A DNA stretch of 64,000 nucleotides from Synanceia verrucosa (taxonomy: Eukaryota > Chordata > Actinopteri > Perciformes > Synanceiidae): contig CM056559.1 of NCBI GenBank assembly GCA_029721515.1, positions 16,702,501 to 16,766,500 of the forward strand. The letters run 5' to 3'. Shown in pieces: positions 1 to 13,000 of this stretch. A program made the position numbers and the translations under genes. Below the pieces are notes generated by a model, which saw only the letters and a program-made list of their open reading frames with translations, was not told the DNA's origin and did not search any database. The first letter of the stretch is position 1, and each line of letters starts with the position of its first letter.

Positions 1-1425
1 GCTATTTCTTTTTTTATCTGAGCCCGTGGATGATAGGACAGTCAGCATGGTGAATGAGGTTAACTGTGATCTCATGAGAACTGCACACTGAGGTGAGACA
101 TCTCCATGTCCTGTGGTCGACAGTCCAGGCGAGCCAAAGAATTTAAACTAGGCTATAGATAGGCAGTGGAAAGTTTTAACTTTTAGAACCCAGCAGAGAG
201 TTTTTGGCTTCCTCTTTGCAGTGTTGGATTTTCTCCCTGTAATTTGACAGTAGTTTTTTTCTGGCCTCTGTAGGATTCTTGCCAAAACCTTTGTCTTCTT
301 TTTTTTCTTTATACCTTAAATCATCAGGTTGGATGGCAGACTGTGTGAAGCTGCTCATTGTGTGATGTACTCAGCAAACAGCACATCCTATGTTACAGAA
401 CACACTGCAAACTCTCAACTGAGAAAAAGGACAGTCATGTTCAAGGAGAATAGAGATTAGTTGCGATGAAGATTAATTTTTGGAACTTGTTAATATTCAC
501 GCATGACTGCATAGATCATGTCGGATTTTCCAACTTTGCTGTTTCCTAGTAGGCTTATCAAAAAAAAACTTTGTGGCCCAGATTCAGTTTTAATTTCAAG
601 CACCACCTGCAGCATGGTGTGGTAGTAGTCCTATAATAATGAGTAAAGCATTGTCAAATTACTTATCTTTGCTTTTATTATTTGCTCATATGTCAGGTTG
701 AAATTCGACTGTCAGATCTTTAGTGTTTCTTCTTGTTCTTCCAACAAAATCTTAAGCTAAACTTAGGTTTAATTTTTTAACTTAAACTTCCAGACTGTAG
801 AATTTAGTTGCATCTTGTGGTGAGTTTCCTTCTTCAAGTAAATCAAACAATCTGGACCTATAAGTTACTCTCAACTGTTCAACCTGCAGTAATGAACATA
901 GATGTGAACGCTGATTCAGTCCACTGCATTATTCATCTTGTGTCGACATGATGACTAGATGAGTCTCACCATCAGATGATGGAGCAGACCAGCCATTTTA
1001 ACAGAGCTGCTCCTTCGCTCTGTTGTTGTTGTCTTCGGTTGGCTTGGCAAAACAGACAGAGGACATAAATACACTGTCATTAGACATACACTGTCTTAAT
1101 CCCTTTGAGACACACACTCACTGAAGATCACATGAACGCAATGAAGCAGCACTGGTCATGCAAGTGTGTGCGTGCGTGCGTACCTATATGCATGCATGCA
1201 TGTGTGTCCTCATCTGTACTGTCACACACTCACGAAATAGTGTGTGAGCACCAATGGTCTCCAGTCATGTGTCGTCCAGTCAAACTGACTGTTGAATATC
1301 TCATATTAAAACATCTTTAGGGTGTTTTAGCACATGGCTGCACATAGTGTTCACATATTCAGACAGATGTGTGTTGATGTGTGAATGACACTGTGTCAAC
1401 CTGTCTGACCTTCCTCCTGGAGCAG
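1..1425. other. fat3 intron, no recognised element
   Basis: No cadherin-like coding sequence, splice-bounded exon or familiar transposon was seen before the acceptor at 1425. Short CATG/TGCG tandem stretches occur near 1160-1205. The region is read as the 3' end of an intron. Confidence 0.6.
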
Positions 1426-1565
1426 GTGGGAACAGCGATAGTGTGTTTGACATAGAGAAGGCTGTGGGAACCATCGTCATCGCCAAGTCTCTGGATGCTG
1501 AACAGCGTTCCTTCTACAACCTGACGGTGCAGGCCACGGATGGCACCAACACAGCATACACACAG
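1426..1565 (+). CDS. fat3: fat3 exon: second half of a cadherin repeat
   Basis: Acceptor cctggagcag and donor CAG/gtgcag flank 140 nt. The exon enters in phase 1 (a G from the previous exon completes a Gly codon) and leaves in phase 0. It reads GNSDSVFDIEKAVGTIVIAK, then LDAEQRSFYNLTVQATD, the usual C-terminal half of a cadherin repeat. It joins in frame to the exon 9.1 kb downstream, whose first residues supply the linker DNNDNAPVF. The preceding exon is outside the window. Confidence 0.9.
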
Positions 1566-4500
1566 GTGCAGCACCACCTTCACTACTGGTTTACGTTGTA
1601 ACTGCGTCTTATTTCTCTCTCTCTCAATAGATAGATATGAAGTTTTTCTCTGTTTCATTACAGCTCACCCCTCATGGTCCCTGTTAGTTTATTTTAAATT
1701 AATTATTTAAAATAAAGTGATAAACTTAACTCTAGAACAGTTGAAACTAACTTTTGTTATTTAACATATTGACAGGTTAAGCTTCTCCTCAGGTGTTTTC
1801 AGAAATACAGTTTGACGAACAGTTTTCATACTATGAGAAAGCATTTCCAGATGATCTGTAGTTAGATGAAGAAGTCTCGCTGATGAACTACCAACAGATG
1901 AGTTTTTACAATTTATTTAATTACAATTTATTTTTACAATTTATGACTTCGGTGATGGAGCTGAAGTAGGGAGACGTCTACTCCGGAGCTCTTAATGAAA
2001 ACTCAGAATTGAGTGATAAATAACGCCCGCTGTACCTCAGACTTCATCCACCTGGTGAAGTATGGACTCGAGGACTTATCTCGAAATAAGACAGAGCTCA
2101 ATTATCGACCATTTTTCTTCCCGGGAAGCTGCAGCATGTGAAACAAGTGCGGAACACAACATGGCCTCGGAAGCAGTGTGGAGTAGGAGGAAGCTTCCCT
2201 ATACTACAAGAAATAAAACGTGGTAATGAAGCACTCTCCCAGAAGCTCAACGGCAAAACTGCTGAAATTAATCACTCTATTTTGTGGTTGAAAACGGCAA
2301 TAGACGGAATGAGTTCATGTATTACGGAGGCGGAGGAGTGAATTAGCTTGGCTGAAGACAAGCTAGCTGACCTGGACGCCCATGTCATCGGCCTGTTAAA
2401 GGAGAAGGCATTCCTCGTGGACAAATTAGACCAACTAGAGAACCAAAGCTGGCACAGCAATCATTATCAACCTACAGAAAGGTGGAGAAGGAACGGATCT
2501 GGCGCAATTTTTTTACAGATTGGATCCCCCTCCGTGCTGGGTCACTGGTTATTGAAAGAGCGCATCGGTCCCCGACATACTGCCCGCCAGGAGAAAAGCA
2601 ACCCAGACCCTTTATCATCCATCTACTGAAGTACCAGGACCCAGGACAACATTCCTCATCTTTGAATAGCCGCCAAGACATCCAGAGGAAAAGGGTGGGC
2701 CAATTACTTTCAATGGAAACGCCGTGATGTTCTTCCCTGAGTGCAAGCCTGGTGAAGTGCAGAAAGGAATACAGTCACGTTAGTAGGAACTGCATGCAAA
2801 GAAGTTCCAATTCAGCCTCCTCCATCCAGCGACTGTGAGAGTCGTCCTACCTAACAGAGAGAAAAAGTTCTTCAAATCACCTGAAGCCATGGTGTCTTTT
2901 CTCCGAGACCTCCGGGGAGGCGAATAGTCCTGCTTCTCACCGGTGGCTACAGGTGCACCACTACAGCTCCTCTAATGCTGAGGGAAGAGCGATTCTTGCA
3001 TATCCTTTTCATAAACTTTTCACGAACTGTCTAATGACTCTTATGTAAAGCGGGTGTTACAATGTTTATATTTGAGGTTGTTTATATACCAAGTAACAAG
3101 AACTTCATATACAAAAGAGCTCTGGGCCAAAAAAAGTCTTAGTTAGGCATGATAGTTCAAAGGAGCATTCAACGGAGGTTCTGGTTGGTGCTGAATGTTC
3201 AGAGGGTCGGTGCTTAAGGGAATGGGGCGGTTTTGACCCTATTTGTTTTTTTCTGTTTGATTTCGTTGAAAGAGTGGCATTTTTTTAAGCTTATTGTTGA
3301 GAGGCTGCAGGACAAGCTACTGCCATTTTTTTAAACTATTCATATCAATAAGCCCACGCAGACATGGGGAGAACATGCAAACTTCACACAGAAAGGCCCC
3401 GGGCCGAGAATCAAACCTGTCACCTTCTTACTGTGAGGCGACAGTGCTAACAACTACACCACAATGTGAGTCACTATTTTAATAAATCATCCCATAACTG
3501 TTTAGGAAACGTTAAGTGACCGATTAGGCCGCTAACATTTTAAACTGCCTAATATATTCTGAACAGTGCTATGGACAGAACTATGATGACATCTCCTTTA
3601 TTCAGGATGTTTTTTGAAAAGTATCAGGAGGCCATGAACATATTCTCATGGGAGGAGATTTTAATTTTGTTCAGACCCAATTCTGGACAAATCAGCAACT
3701 TCCACTTCAAGGCCTAAATCAGCCTCAACCACTCTATCATTCATGAAAGATCTTGAGGCAAATACATCCCCAAACAATAGATTATTCTTATTATTCAAAC
3801 CGTCATAATTCATTTACTAGAATAGATCTTTTCTGACTGTCAACACATTTACACATTACACATTTACAGAGCATTGGAGTCTGATTATTTGCTGAGGATA
3901 CTTTCTGATCATTCCCCTTTTACTTTATCATGAGTAATGCCTGAGAAAATGCCCAATATGTACCGATGACGTTTGAATTTGACTCTCCTTAAAAAAAAAC
4001 TGACTTTTGTAAATTTGTCAGGAACTATTCTGTGAAACAAACTGTTCTTCCTCCCCTAATGGTTTCATACTATGCAACTTAAAATCTTATTTAAGAGGTC
4101 AAATAATTTCATAGACAACAGGGCTTAAGACATCATAAGCAGCAGAAATGGAAGAACTGGAGAACGACAGTCTTGGGCTGGAAAAAACTTTCAACAACAT
4201 AGGGATAAGAAGATATTTTATTGGTCAATAAAAAGCTATTACACATTATGCACCTATACGGCTGGGAAGAATATTTTGAGAACAAGACAAAGATACTATG
4301 AACTTGGGGAAAGAGCTCATAAAGTCCTATCCTGGCAATTAAAGAAACAGGACAGTTCAAAAACAATTAACCAAATTGAAGATGAACATGGCTGTACACA
4401 GAACCCAAAAGAAATAAATGGAACTTTTAAAAAGTTTTATATTGGTTTATACTAGTCAGAATCACCAGAGGATCTATCCATGATAGATGCATTCTTAGAT

Positions 4501-7500
4501 AATACTGAATTATCCAAACTTAATCAGGATGACCAAAGGAATTTAGAATCTACCGTTTACCTCAAAAGAAATCGAGAATGTTCTATCTTCACTGCAATCT
4601 AATAAATCACCAGGGGAGGATGGGTTCCCCCCTGAATTCTACAAAGAGTTTAAGCATTTGTTTATACCTCTTCTTATGGATGTGATTAATCTAGCATCTA
4701 AAACACAAAGCCTCCCTGATTCATTTTCACTGGCCATAATTACAGTGATTCCAGAAAAACAAAGACCCCTTTAAATGCCCCTCGTTTAGACCAATTTCAC
4801 TCTTGAATGCGGATTATAAATTGATTTCTAAAGCTTTAGCAAACAGGTTGAGCAAATTCTTACCAAAACTGATAAACCTAGACCAAGACCTATTACGCTG
4901 ATTGGCCGAATAAATTGCATTAAAATTAATATTCTGCCAAGGCTGCAGTACCTCTTCCAGTCCCTACCGATTCCAGTGCCACTCAGTTTTTTTTAAAGAA
5001 AGCAGACATCCATCCATCCATTATCTACCGCTTATCCTCATAGGGGGGCTGGAGCCTATCCCAGCTGTCTTAGGGCGGAAGGCAGGGTACAACCTGGACA
5101 AGTCGCCACCTCATCGCAGGGCACATAGAGACAGACAACCATTCACACTCACATTCAAACCTATGGGCAATTGAAATTAGCCAATTAACCTAATCCCCAT
5201 GCATGTTTTTGGATGGTGGGAGGAAGCCGGAGTACCCGGAGAGAACCCACGCAGACACGGGGAGAACATGCAAACTCCACACAGAAAGGCCCCGGAGCCA
5301 AAGAAAGCAGACATTTTATATGGAATGGTAAGACTCCAAGAGTTTCAATTGAAAAACTTACATGGGATTACAAACTGGGGGTCTTCGACTGCCTAATTTT
5401 AAAATGTATTATTTGGTTGCCCAAATGCGTCTTATTTCTTCTCTTTTTGAGGGTGAAATGTCCCATCCTGGGTTTTAATGTGTGCTCTTAAAGAAAATAC
5501 CCCTGAAGACTTTATCTACAAGTGGACTCCTACAATTATCTCCAGAAGAACTGATAACCCTCTCTGGATTCATATCATCAAAACGTGGCATGAAGTATTG
5601 GACTAAGAAACATATTTTTAGCATTGAAACAGTATTAAAGGTATAGTAGGCAATGATTTTTAGAGAAACATTTTGTTATGTTGGATAAAATGGTCCTTCC
5701 ACCCTGATAGTTGTCAATTTAATATGTATTCAGAAAGAGAAGTGAATAGAATCCGAGATCTGTGGCAGCCACAGGACTATAAAAACTTTGACCAATTAAT
5801 AGCCTCGGTCCGAGTGTGAAGTACGAATCATATGGGTTCTCGTCTCGTCCTGCGCTCGCCCCCGCGTGCTCCCACTCTACCCTCCACTCCGCGCAGGCAC
5901 ACGCATTGCTTTGCCGTGGCCGCAGGTATATTGGTAGCTGGAGAATACCAGACCAGTTTACAATGGCAGAGAAAATGCAGCCTAAAATACAGATTCCAGC
6001 AGTAGCTCGGCCGGCTACACAGCCAAAGAAGAGAAAGACGGAGGCAGAAAAGGCTGCGACAAAGAAGGCTCTGGATAAAGCAAGAGGACAAACCAGAGTC
6101 AACATCGGGGCAGCTTTTCAGCGGTTGAGACAACTAAGGGAACTAAAGGGCTTGAAAAGTAATGAAGCGGTTGCTTTGTTTCTGTTGGAAAGGTGAGTAT
6201 TTGCTTTGCGTTGGTAGACTTTTTTATTTTGAGGAAAAATGCAATGTTTGTCAGCTTAGCGAGTTTTGTAGCTCGTATTAGCCCAATGCTAACGCTAGCT
6301 TTTCTCTGCGTGTAAGCGTTCGTAGCAGCAGCCGGCAGCGGTGCAGGTTGTAGGATGTGACATTCGGGTCATATTGCACAGCTACAGTCGCCAATGTCTG
6401 CATTTTATTTGTCAGTGATTTCCTCCACAAACTAGTAATGCTACTAGGCAAATTGCTGAGCCGGCTCTCCTCCGGGCAAATCGTACTGTGATGCGCGTTC
6501 ATGTTTGTGGGGGCGTGGCATTGGTCGAAGCGCTGACTGGAGGAGGAGGAGGAGGAGCTTAGAGGGGGATTCGTTGCAGTGCATCTTTCAAATCTTGCTA
6601 GCTCTTCGACATCGCCAACTCTACCTTTAAGATCCTGGAAATATGGTTCCAGAAAGAGATTCATCATTTGGAGGACTGCTATGAGGATGGCTCATTTATG
6701 TCTTTTGAAGATCTAAGGAGGAAGTATGATCTGTCCAGCAGAAACTTTTTTTGTTACCTACAGTAAAATCTGTCTTAAATTTTAAATCTGTTTTGGGATC
6801 TGTCTTTACCCATGCTCAGTGATCTGGAAATACTGTTTAATGAGGGTAACACACCTCGTTTCATCCTAAAAATGTATTCTCTCGATGGATAATGCTGAAA
6901 ACCAGGTTTACATAAATCAAGGGAGAAATGGAAGTCCGACCTAGGAGTGACAGTTGGTACAGAGCTATGGTCTGCATTGTGTCAAAAATGCTAGCTTGTG
7001 CCACAGAAATTGCACTGTCGCCTCACAGCAAGAAGGTACCGGGTTTGAATCCCGGGCCCGGCGCCTTTCTGTGTGGAGTTTGCATGTTCTCCCCGTGTCT
7101 GCGTGGGTTCTCTCCAGGTACTCCGGCTTCCTCCCACCATCCAAAAACATGTATGGGGTTAATTGGCTAATTTAAATTGACCGTAGGCGTGAGTGTGAGT
7201 GGTTGTCTGTCTCTATGTGCCCTGCGACTTGTCCAGGGTGTACCCTGCCTTCCGCCCTAAGACAGCTGGGATAGGCTCCAGCGACCCTATGAGGATAAGC
7301 GGTAGATAATGGATGGATGGATGGATAATCCTGAGATACCCAGCTTGTGTTTTAGATGTAGTATGGAAGAGGGTTCATTCCTGCACTACACCTGGTTATG
7401 CACAAAACTTAATACATTCTGGCATGATTAGATTAGATTAGATCCTCAAATCTACTGATTAGAAGACACTACAAATATTGATACACGATTAAGATAGGCT

Positions 7501-10017
7501 CAAAAGAATTTCTCTCATTGGCCTTGTGTGTGGCCAGGAACTGCATAGCCATCACATGGAAGTCAGACTTCCAACTTTCTATTGGAAGATGGGTTTCAGA
7601 AATGCATAGCTGTGTTCCACTTGAAAAAATTACATATACATTCAGGAATGACTATAATATTTTTACAGAGATGTGGCAGCCTTATTTGGCATATATGGAC
7701 ATATTGTCCACTTCTATGATGAACGGGTTGTAGATTCTTTACTGTCAGTGCGTATTGTTTGTCTGTGTCGCCTTGACCGCGCTTATATGGGGGTCTTGGT
7801 TCGTGTGGTTCGTATGCAGTGTGAAAGCCCACCGGACCAAACACAGGACCAAATGTATGTAGTGATGCTATACGCAGTGCATCTTGGGTAGTGGACGTAC
7901 AGCGTGCTCTCCAAACCAAAACAGTTAGCAGTTAGCTAGCTTAGCTCAATCGTCTGAACAACATAACCAATAAATTCACAATTTGACATATATAAACAAA
8001 CTCAATCACAACTACCAACAGTCACAGTCCTTAAATTCCATGCTGATGTGTTGTCACATGTTATATTGTCAAAGTTAGAAAATTAACAGCTTCAATCCCT
8101 GAGGAGCTAATTTAGAGAAGAGAAGTTAAGTCACTGCACAAAGTAGATCATCATCATTGAGAGTGAAACAGGCCCTGTCTTCAGAACTGTTTCCAGATGG
8201 AGGCGTCCTGCTAACCCTAACCCGGTTTCGAAACCAGAATGGTGTCTGACTGTCTGTCATCAGCTCTTTGAATGCACACTGTGTCATTTTTTTCCCATCT
8301 AGTAGTTAAATTTGATTTTGCATTTGCTGTCTAGCACCAGGGCGGCACGGTGGTGTCATGGTTAGCATTGTCGCCTCACAGCAAGAAAGTACCGTGTTCA
8401 AATCCTGGGCCTGGGGCCTTTCTGTGTGGAGTTTGCATGTTCTCCCCATGTCTGTCCGTGTCTCCGGGTACTCTGGCTTCCTCCCACCACCAAAAACATG
8501 TATGGGGATTAGGTTAATTGGCTAATTTAAATTGACCGTAGGTGTGAATGTGAGTGTGAGTAGTTGTCTGTCTCTATGTGCCCTGCGATGAGGTGGCGAC
8601 TTGTCCAGGGTGTACCTTGCCTTCTGCCCTAAGACAGCTGGGATAGGCTCCAGCCCCCCCGTGACCCTATGAGGATAAGCGGTAGATAATGGATGGATGG
8701 ATGTCTAGCGATACACGTTTTCAGCTGTAAATTGCAACATGGTTGGAACTACGGTAGGGGGAATGGGTTGACTCCCGGGCGGCCACTATCACCAGCGGAT
8801 CCCTGGCCCCTGGCCCGGAGCGCCGGTCAATTTTCCCCGGACCTCCACAGCCCTCCACCGGTCCTAGGAACCCCCGGCAGGCATGGTGCGCTTCCAGGCA
8901 GCCACTCTTGACGCAGATCGCCGGTCTGGAGCTCTGATCATTTTATGGCCCTGCTTTTTTGCCGATGAGGATTCTTTCTCCTTCAGTGCGGCATAATTAT
9001 GGTCTTGCATTATGACCAAAAGTCCTTGTACTGTTGTACAGAGGGTCTGGCATTCCTCCATTGAGAACGGGAGGTGTGAACTCTGTTAAAGTTTGAAGCA
9101 ATTGGATCTGACTTTGGTCGTTACGTATGTAATGCGCCGCTAGCATTCAGGCTAGCCAAATTCTCGCTACTAACAGAGCTAACTGAAAAATAAGACTTTT
9201 CCCGAACCCTGTGGGGAGAAAAGCCATGACATCTTTGCTGGCAATAAAACTGGTTAAACATTCCTTTTGCTCCGATTTCAATTGCTGAATATTTGGGAGC
9301 CTAGCCAAAACAGATTGAATGGCTTCCTTCACTTCCGTCTCCGCCACCATTGTTGCCGAACTACAACCAGCTAGACTACCACGCAAATGCTGCACATTCA
9401 ACATCATCGTTAACACCCGCCTCCCCACGTCCCCCACTATTCGCTGACTGGCCCGGTTAGAATTCAACCAGAGAAATCAAGTCCAACGAGGGCAAACCAA
9501 GATGTAGTCTGTAGGGAAATGATAACTGAGCGGAAGATTATGGAGGGCTATGGCCAGGCTAAGTACGTTTAGGCAACAACTTCTCTATAAGATATTCAGA
9601 AACAGATTCTTTATTATATATGAATATATACACTACTCACAAAAAGTTAGGGATATATATGGAAAATGTAAAAAGTTCATGCTACAGTGATATTATATCA
9701 TGAAAGTAGAGCATTTAAGTAGAACCATGCAATGGTAATTTCTTCATCTCAAATAATTTATTGAAAAAGAAAACTAACAACAGTGAAGGGTATACCACAA
9801 CAAAAAAAATGTCAGTGTCTCAGTAACTTGCTGTGTGTCCTTGAGCATCAATTACAGCTTGACAACATCTCATGCTGTTCAAAATTTGACTTATTGTTTG
9901 CTGAGATATGGTATATATACAGTATATATATATATGTGTATATATACACACACACATACATGTGTGTGTGTATATATACACATATATATATATATATATA
10001 TATATGTATACACACGT

Positions 10018-10058
<41 letters not shown>

Positions 10059-13000
10059 ATGTGGAATAGTCAAAACCAGTGTTAAATGTTAGCTAACCCT
10101 TTCACCAGCAATATGTGTCAAAGTTTAACCATACATGAAAGTGCCACAGAAATATACATTATCTCTGTGAGTGAATATTGCAGCACTGAAGTTGTCCATT
10201 GCCATCTTTCGTGTCACTCTGAAGATGAAATACTTAAGCAAAATCCTGGTTAAACAGCAGTGGCAGCCCTAACAATGTCACATACCCAAGGAGAGTCTTC
10301 AATTTTATTATTATTATCATTAGTTATTCTATTGTGTCATTGATGTTGTTTATTGTTTCTTTCTTACTGTACCTTGTTTAACGCTGCTTTGGCGGGTGAA
10401 TTTCCCCCAGTAGGAGATTCATAAAAAATATTCTGTTCCTGTACAGAAATATGCAAATCTACTTTATCACATCTACTAGCAGCCATTGTTCCTGGGGTAA
10501 TAATGGCTCAGCTATACACGTTGTCCTTCAACCTGTCTGTCCAATGTTGTATTTCTGGAAAGGTCCCAGTCATAAAGACTGATACACCAATTTTCCTTGA
10601 AGAACTCTGCACACCCACAGCAGGAAACTATAACTCAGTCAGTCTTCTCTCTTCTGTTTGTCATTACCACTCATGTTCCAGGTTCACATCATTGTGATGG
10701 ACAACAATGATAATGCTCCTGTCTTCTCCCAAACAACCTATGATGTCACTATTTCTGAAGACACACCACCTGACACTGAAGTGGTTCAGGTCCTGGCTTT
10801 GGACCGTGATGAGCATCACCAGCTGACCTACTCTCTGCAGAGCTCCATAGATGCCAGCAGCATGCGTTTGTTCCGCATCCACCCGACCCTGGGCACTGTC
10901 TACACTGCTCAGAGGCTGGACCATGAGGCCTGCGCCCAGCACATCCTCACTGTCATTGTACGTCTATGCCACTAGTCTGGTCTATACTCTAGTGTTAATA
11001 GAGTGTTAGGTTTCTTTTGGTTCCACTTTTTTATTCATCCTGCTGATGGTTTCCAGACTGGCAAGAGTTAGGACTGTGATTGTATGGATTTTCTTTTTTT
11101 TTTAACATTGTGATAAAGCACCCAATCAATGCAGTATGGTGGTTTACCGCAGTACACCAGCGATAATTATTACTACTATAATTATCATAAGTTTTTATTG
11201 TGATCCTGAAGGATTACTTTCTTGTTTTTTTGTTTTTTTTTATTACAGGTGAAGGACCAAGAGTTCCCATACAGAAAAAACCTTGCTCGTGTGTTCATAG
11301 AAGTGGAGGATATAAATGACCATGTACCCATCTTTACTAGCACACTGTATGAAGGCTCAGTCTATGAGTCGGCAGCAGTAGGGTCAGCTGTGGTCCAGGT
11401 GACTGCCCTGGACAAAGACAAAGGCGTGAATGCAGAGCTACTCTACGCCATTGAAGCAGGTAGGCACCTGTGGCAGATAAATACTTTCTCTTCTAAGGTT
11501 TATAATCAAACATATTCTACATTGTTTTATATTTATACAAATGAATGTCCTTAACATAGCTGCCACATGAGCATTGTTTTTGATTTTTCCGACAGGGAAC
11601 ACTGGAAATGCATTCCACATTGAACCAGTTTTGGGTATCATCACTGTTGCCCGTGACCTGGACCTGTCATACATAGGCTATTATGTCCTCACTGTCAGAG
11701 TCACTGACAGTGGCTCCCCACCCCTGTCCACCACCACTATAGTGCGCATTGCTGTCACCCTCTCTGATAATGCTGGCCCAAAGTTCCCACAGCCAGAATA
11801 CCAGGCTGAAATCATGGAGAATTCTGTGGTTGGTTCCTCCATTGCCACCATCAGTGCAGTCAGCCAGTCCTCCCTCACTTACGACATCAGGCAGGGCAAC
11901 ACAGATCATGTTTTTCAGATCAATCAGTACAGTGGAGTGATTTCTACCCAAAAACCTTTAGATTATGAGACTACAACATCTTATACCTTGATAGTGCAAG
12001 CTACCAACATGGCTGGCATGGCGTCTAATACTACTCTGTTAATCCAGGTAGTGGATGACAACGATAACCCACCAGTTTTCCAGCAGTTTCACTATCATGG
12101 CAGCATCAGTGAGGCAGCACCTGTCAACAGCGTGGTCTTGAACTCAGATGACTCACCTCTTGTAATCAAGGCCACTGATGCTGATCGTAACCAAAATGCT
12201 CTGTTGGTCTACCAGATTGTTGAGGACACTGCAAAATTGTTCTTCACAGTTGATTCAGGTACTGGCTCCATCAGAACTATTGCTAATCTAGACCATGAGA
12301 CTTTTGCCACCTTCCACTTCCATGTTCATGTGAAGGATAATGGCAGGCCACAGTTGACAGCAGAGAATCCAACAGAGGTCACAATACAAGTAATTGACAC
12401 GAATGATTCACCACCTCGCTTCACCCAGAATGCTTATGAAACAGTTCTGCTTCTCCCAACATATGTGGGAGTAGAAGTACTGCAGGTTTCAGCTGTAGAC
12501 CCTGACAAAGATGTCCCTACAGAACTCACCTTCTCACTGACTGATGGAGTTCTGGAGCAATTTGCCATCAAGTCTTCCAGTGGAGTCATCACAGTCAAAC
12601 ACAACAACTTCTCCAAAGAACGTTTCCGCTTCAGTGTCAAAGTTTCAGATGGGAAATTTTCCAGTACAGCCTTGGTGACTATTCTTGTCCGAGAAGCTCT
12701 GGACTCTGGTCTCAGGTTCACTCATAGCCCTTACACTTCATCCATTCTTGAGAATGTATCAGATATCACCACTGTGGCCGTGGTCAATGCTGTAGGGCAC
12801 CGTCTCAATGAACCACTGAAGTACACCTTATTGAATGCCGGCACAAGCTTCACAATCCGTCCAGTTTCTGGCGTGATCCAAACCACAGGTCTATCCTTTG
12901 ACCGTGAAGAGCACGAGTTTTATGAACTGGTTGTCGAGGCAAGAAGGGAGCATGACCGTCTGCACGTGGCCAGAGTTATGGTTCGAGTCCAAGTTGAGGA

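Larger units (their letters stand above)
1950..7735 (+). mobile_element. decayed L1-type LINE, interrupted several times
   Basis: Pieces of one long L1-like element lie in order on the + strand. ORF1 remains are at about 2138-2925 (coiled-coil segment, then IERAHRSPTYCPPGEKQPRP and a C-terminal piece near LREKKFF). Endonuclease remains are at about 3600-3980 and reverse transcriptase at about 4590-4900 (SPGEDGFPPEFYKEF, FRPISLLNADYKLISKALAN). C-terminal ORF2 motifs follow: GGLRLPNFKMYYLVAQ near 5378, EDGSFMSFEDLRRKYDLS near 6680, and FRCSMEEGSFLHYTWLC near 7350. Many stops and frameshifts show it is long dead. SINEs sit at 3350-3475, 5010-5299 and 7000-7326, and an unrelated segment at 5810-6595. 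Exact ends are uncertain. Confidence 0.8.

Noticed and set aside
1105..1320. Possible small gene or upstream fat3 exon
   Set aside because: The residues (Cys/Val/His-rich from TGTG/CATG repeats) show no cadherin pattern and no suitable phase-1 donor precedes the exon at 1426.
9783..10092. Long Tyr/Ile-rich reading frames
   Set aside because: They are translations of a TA/TG microsatellite present in several frames on both strands.
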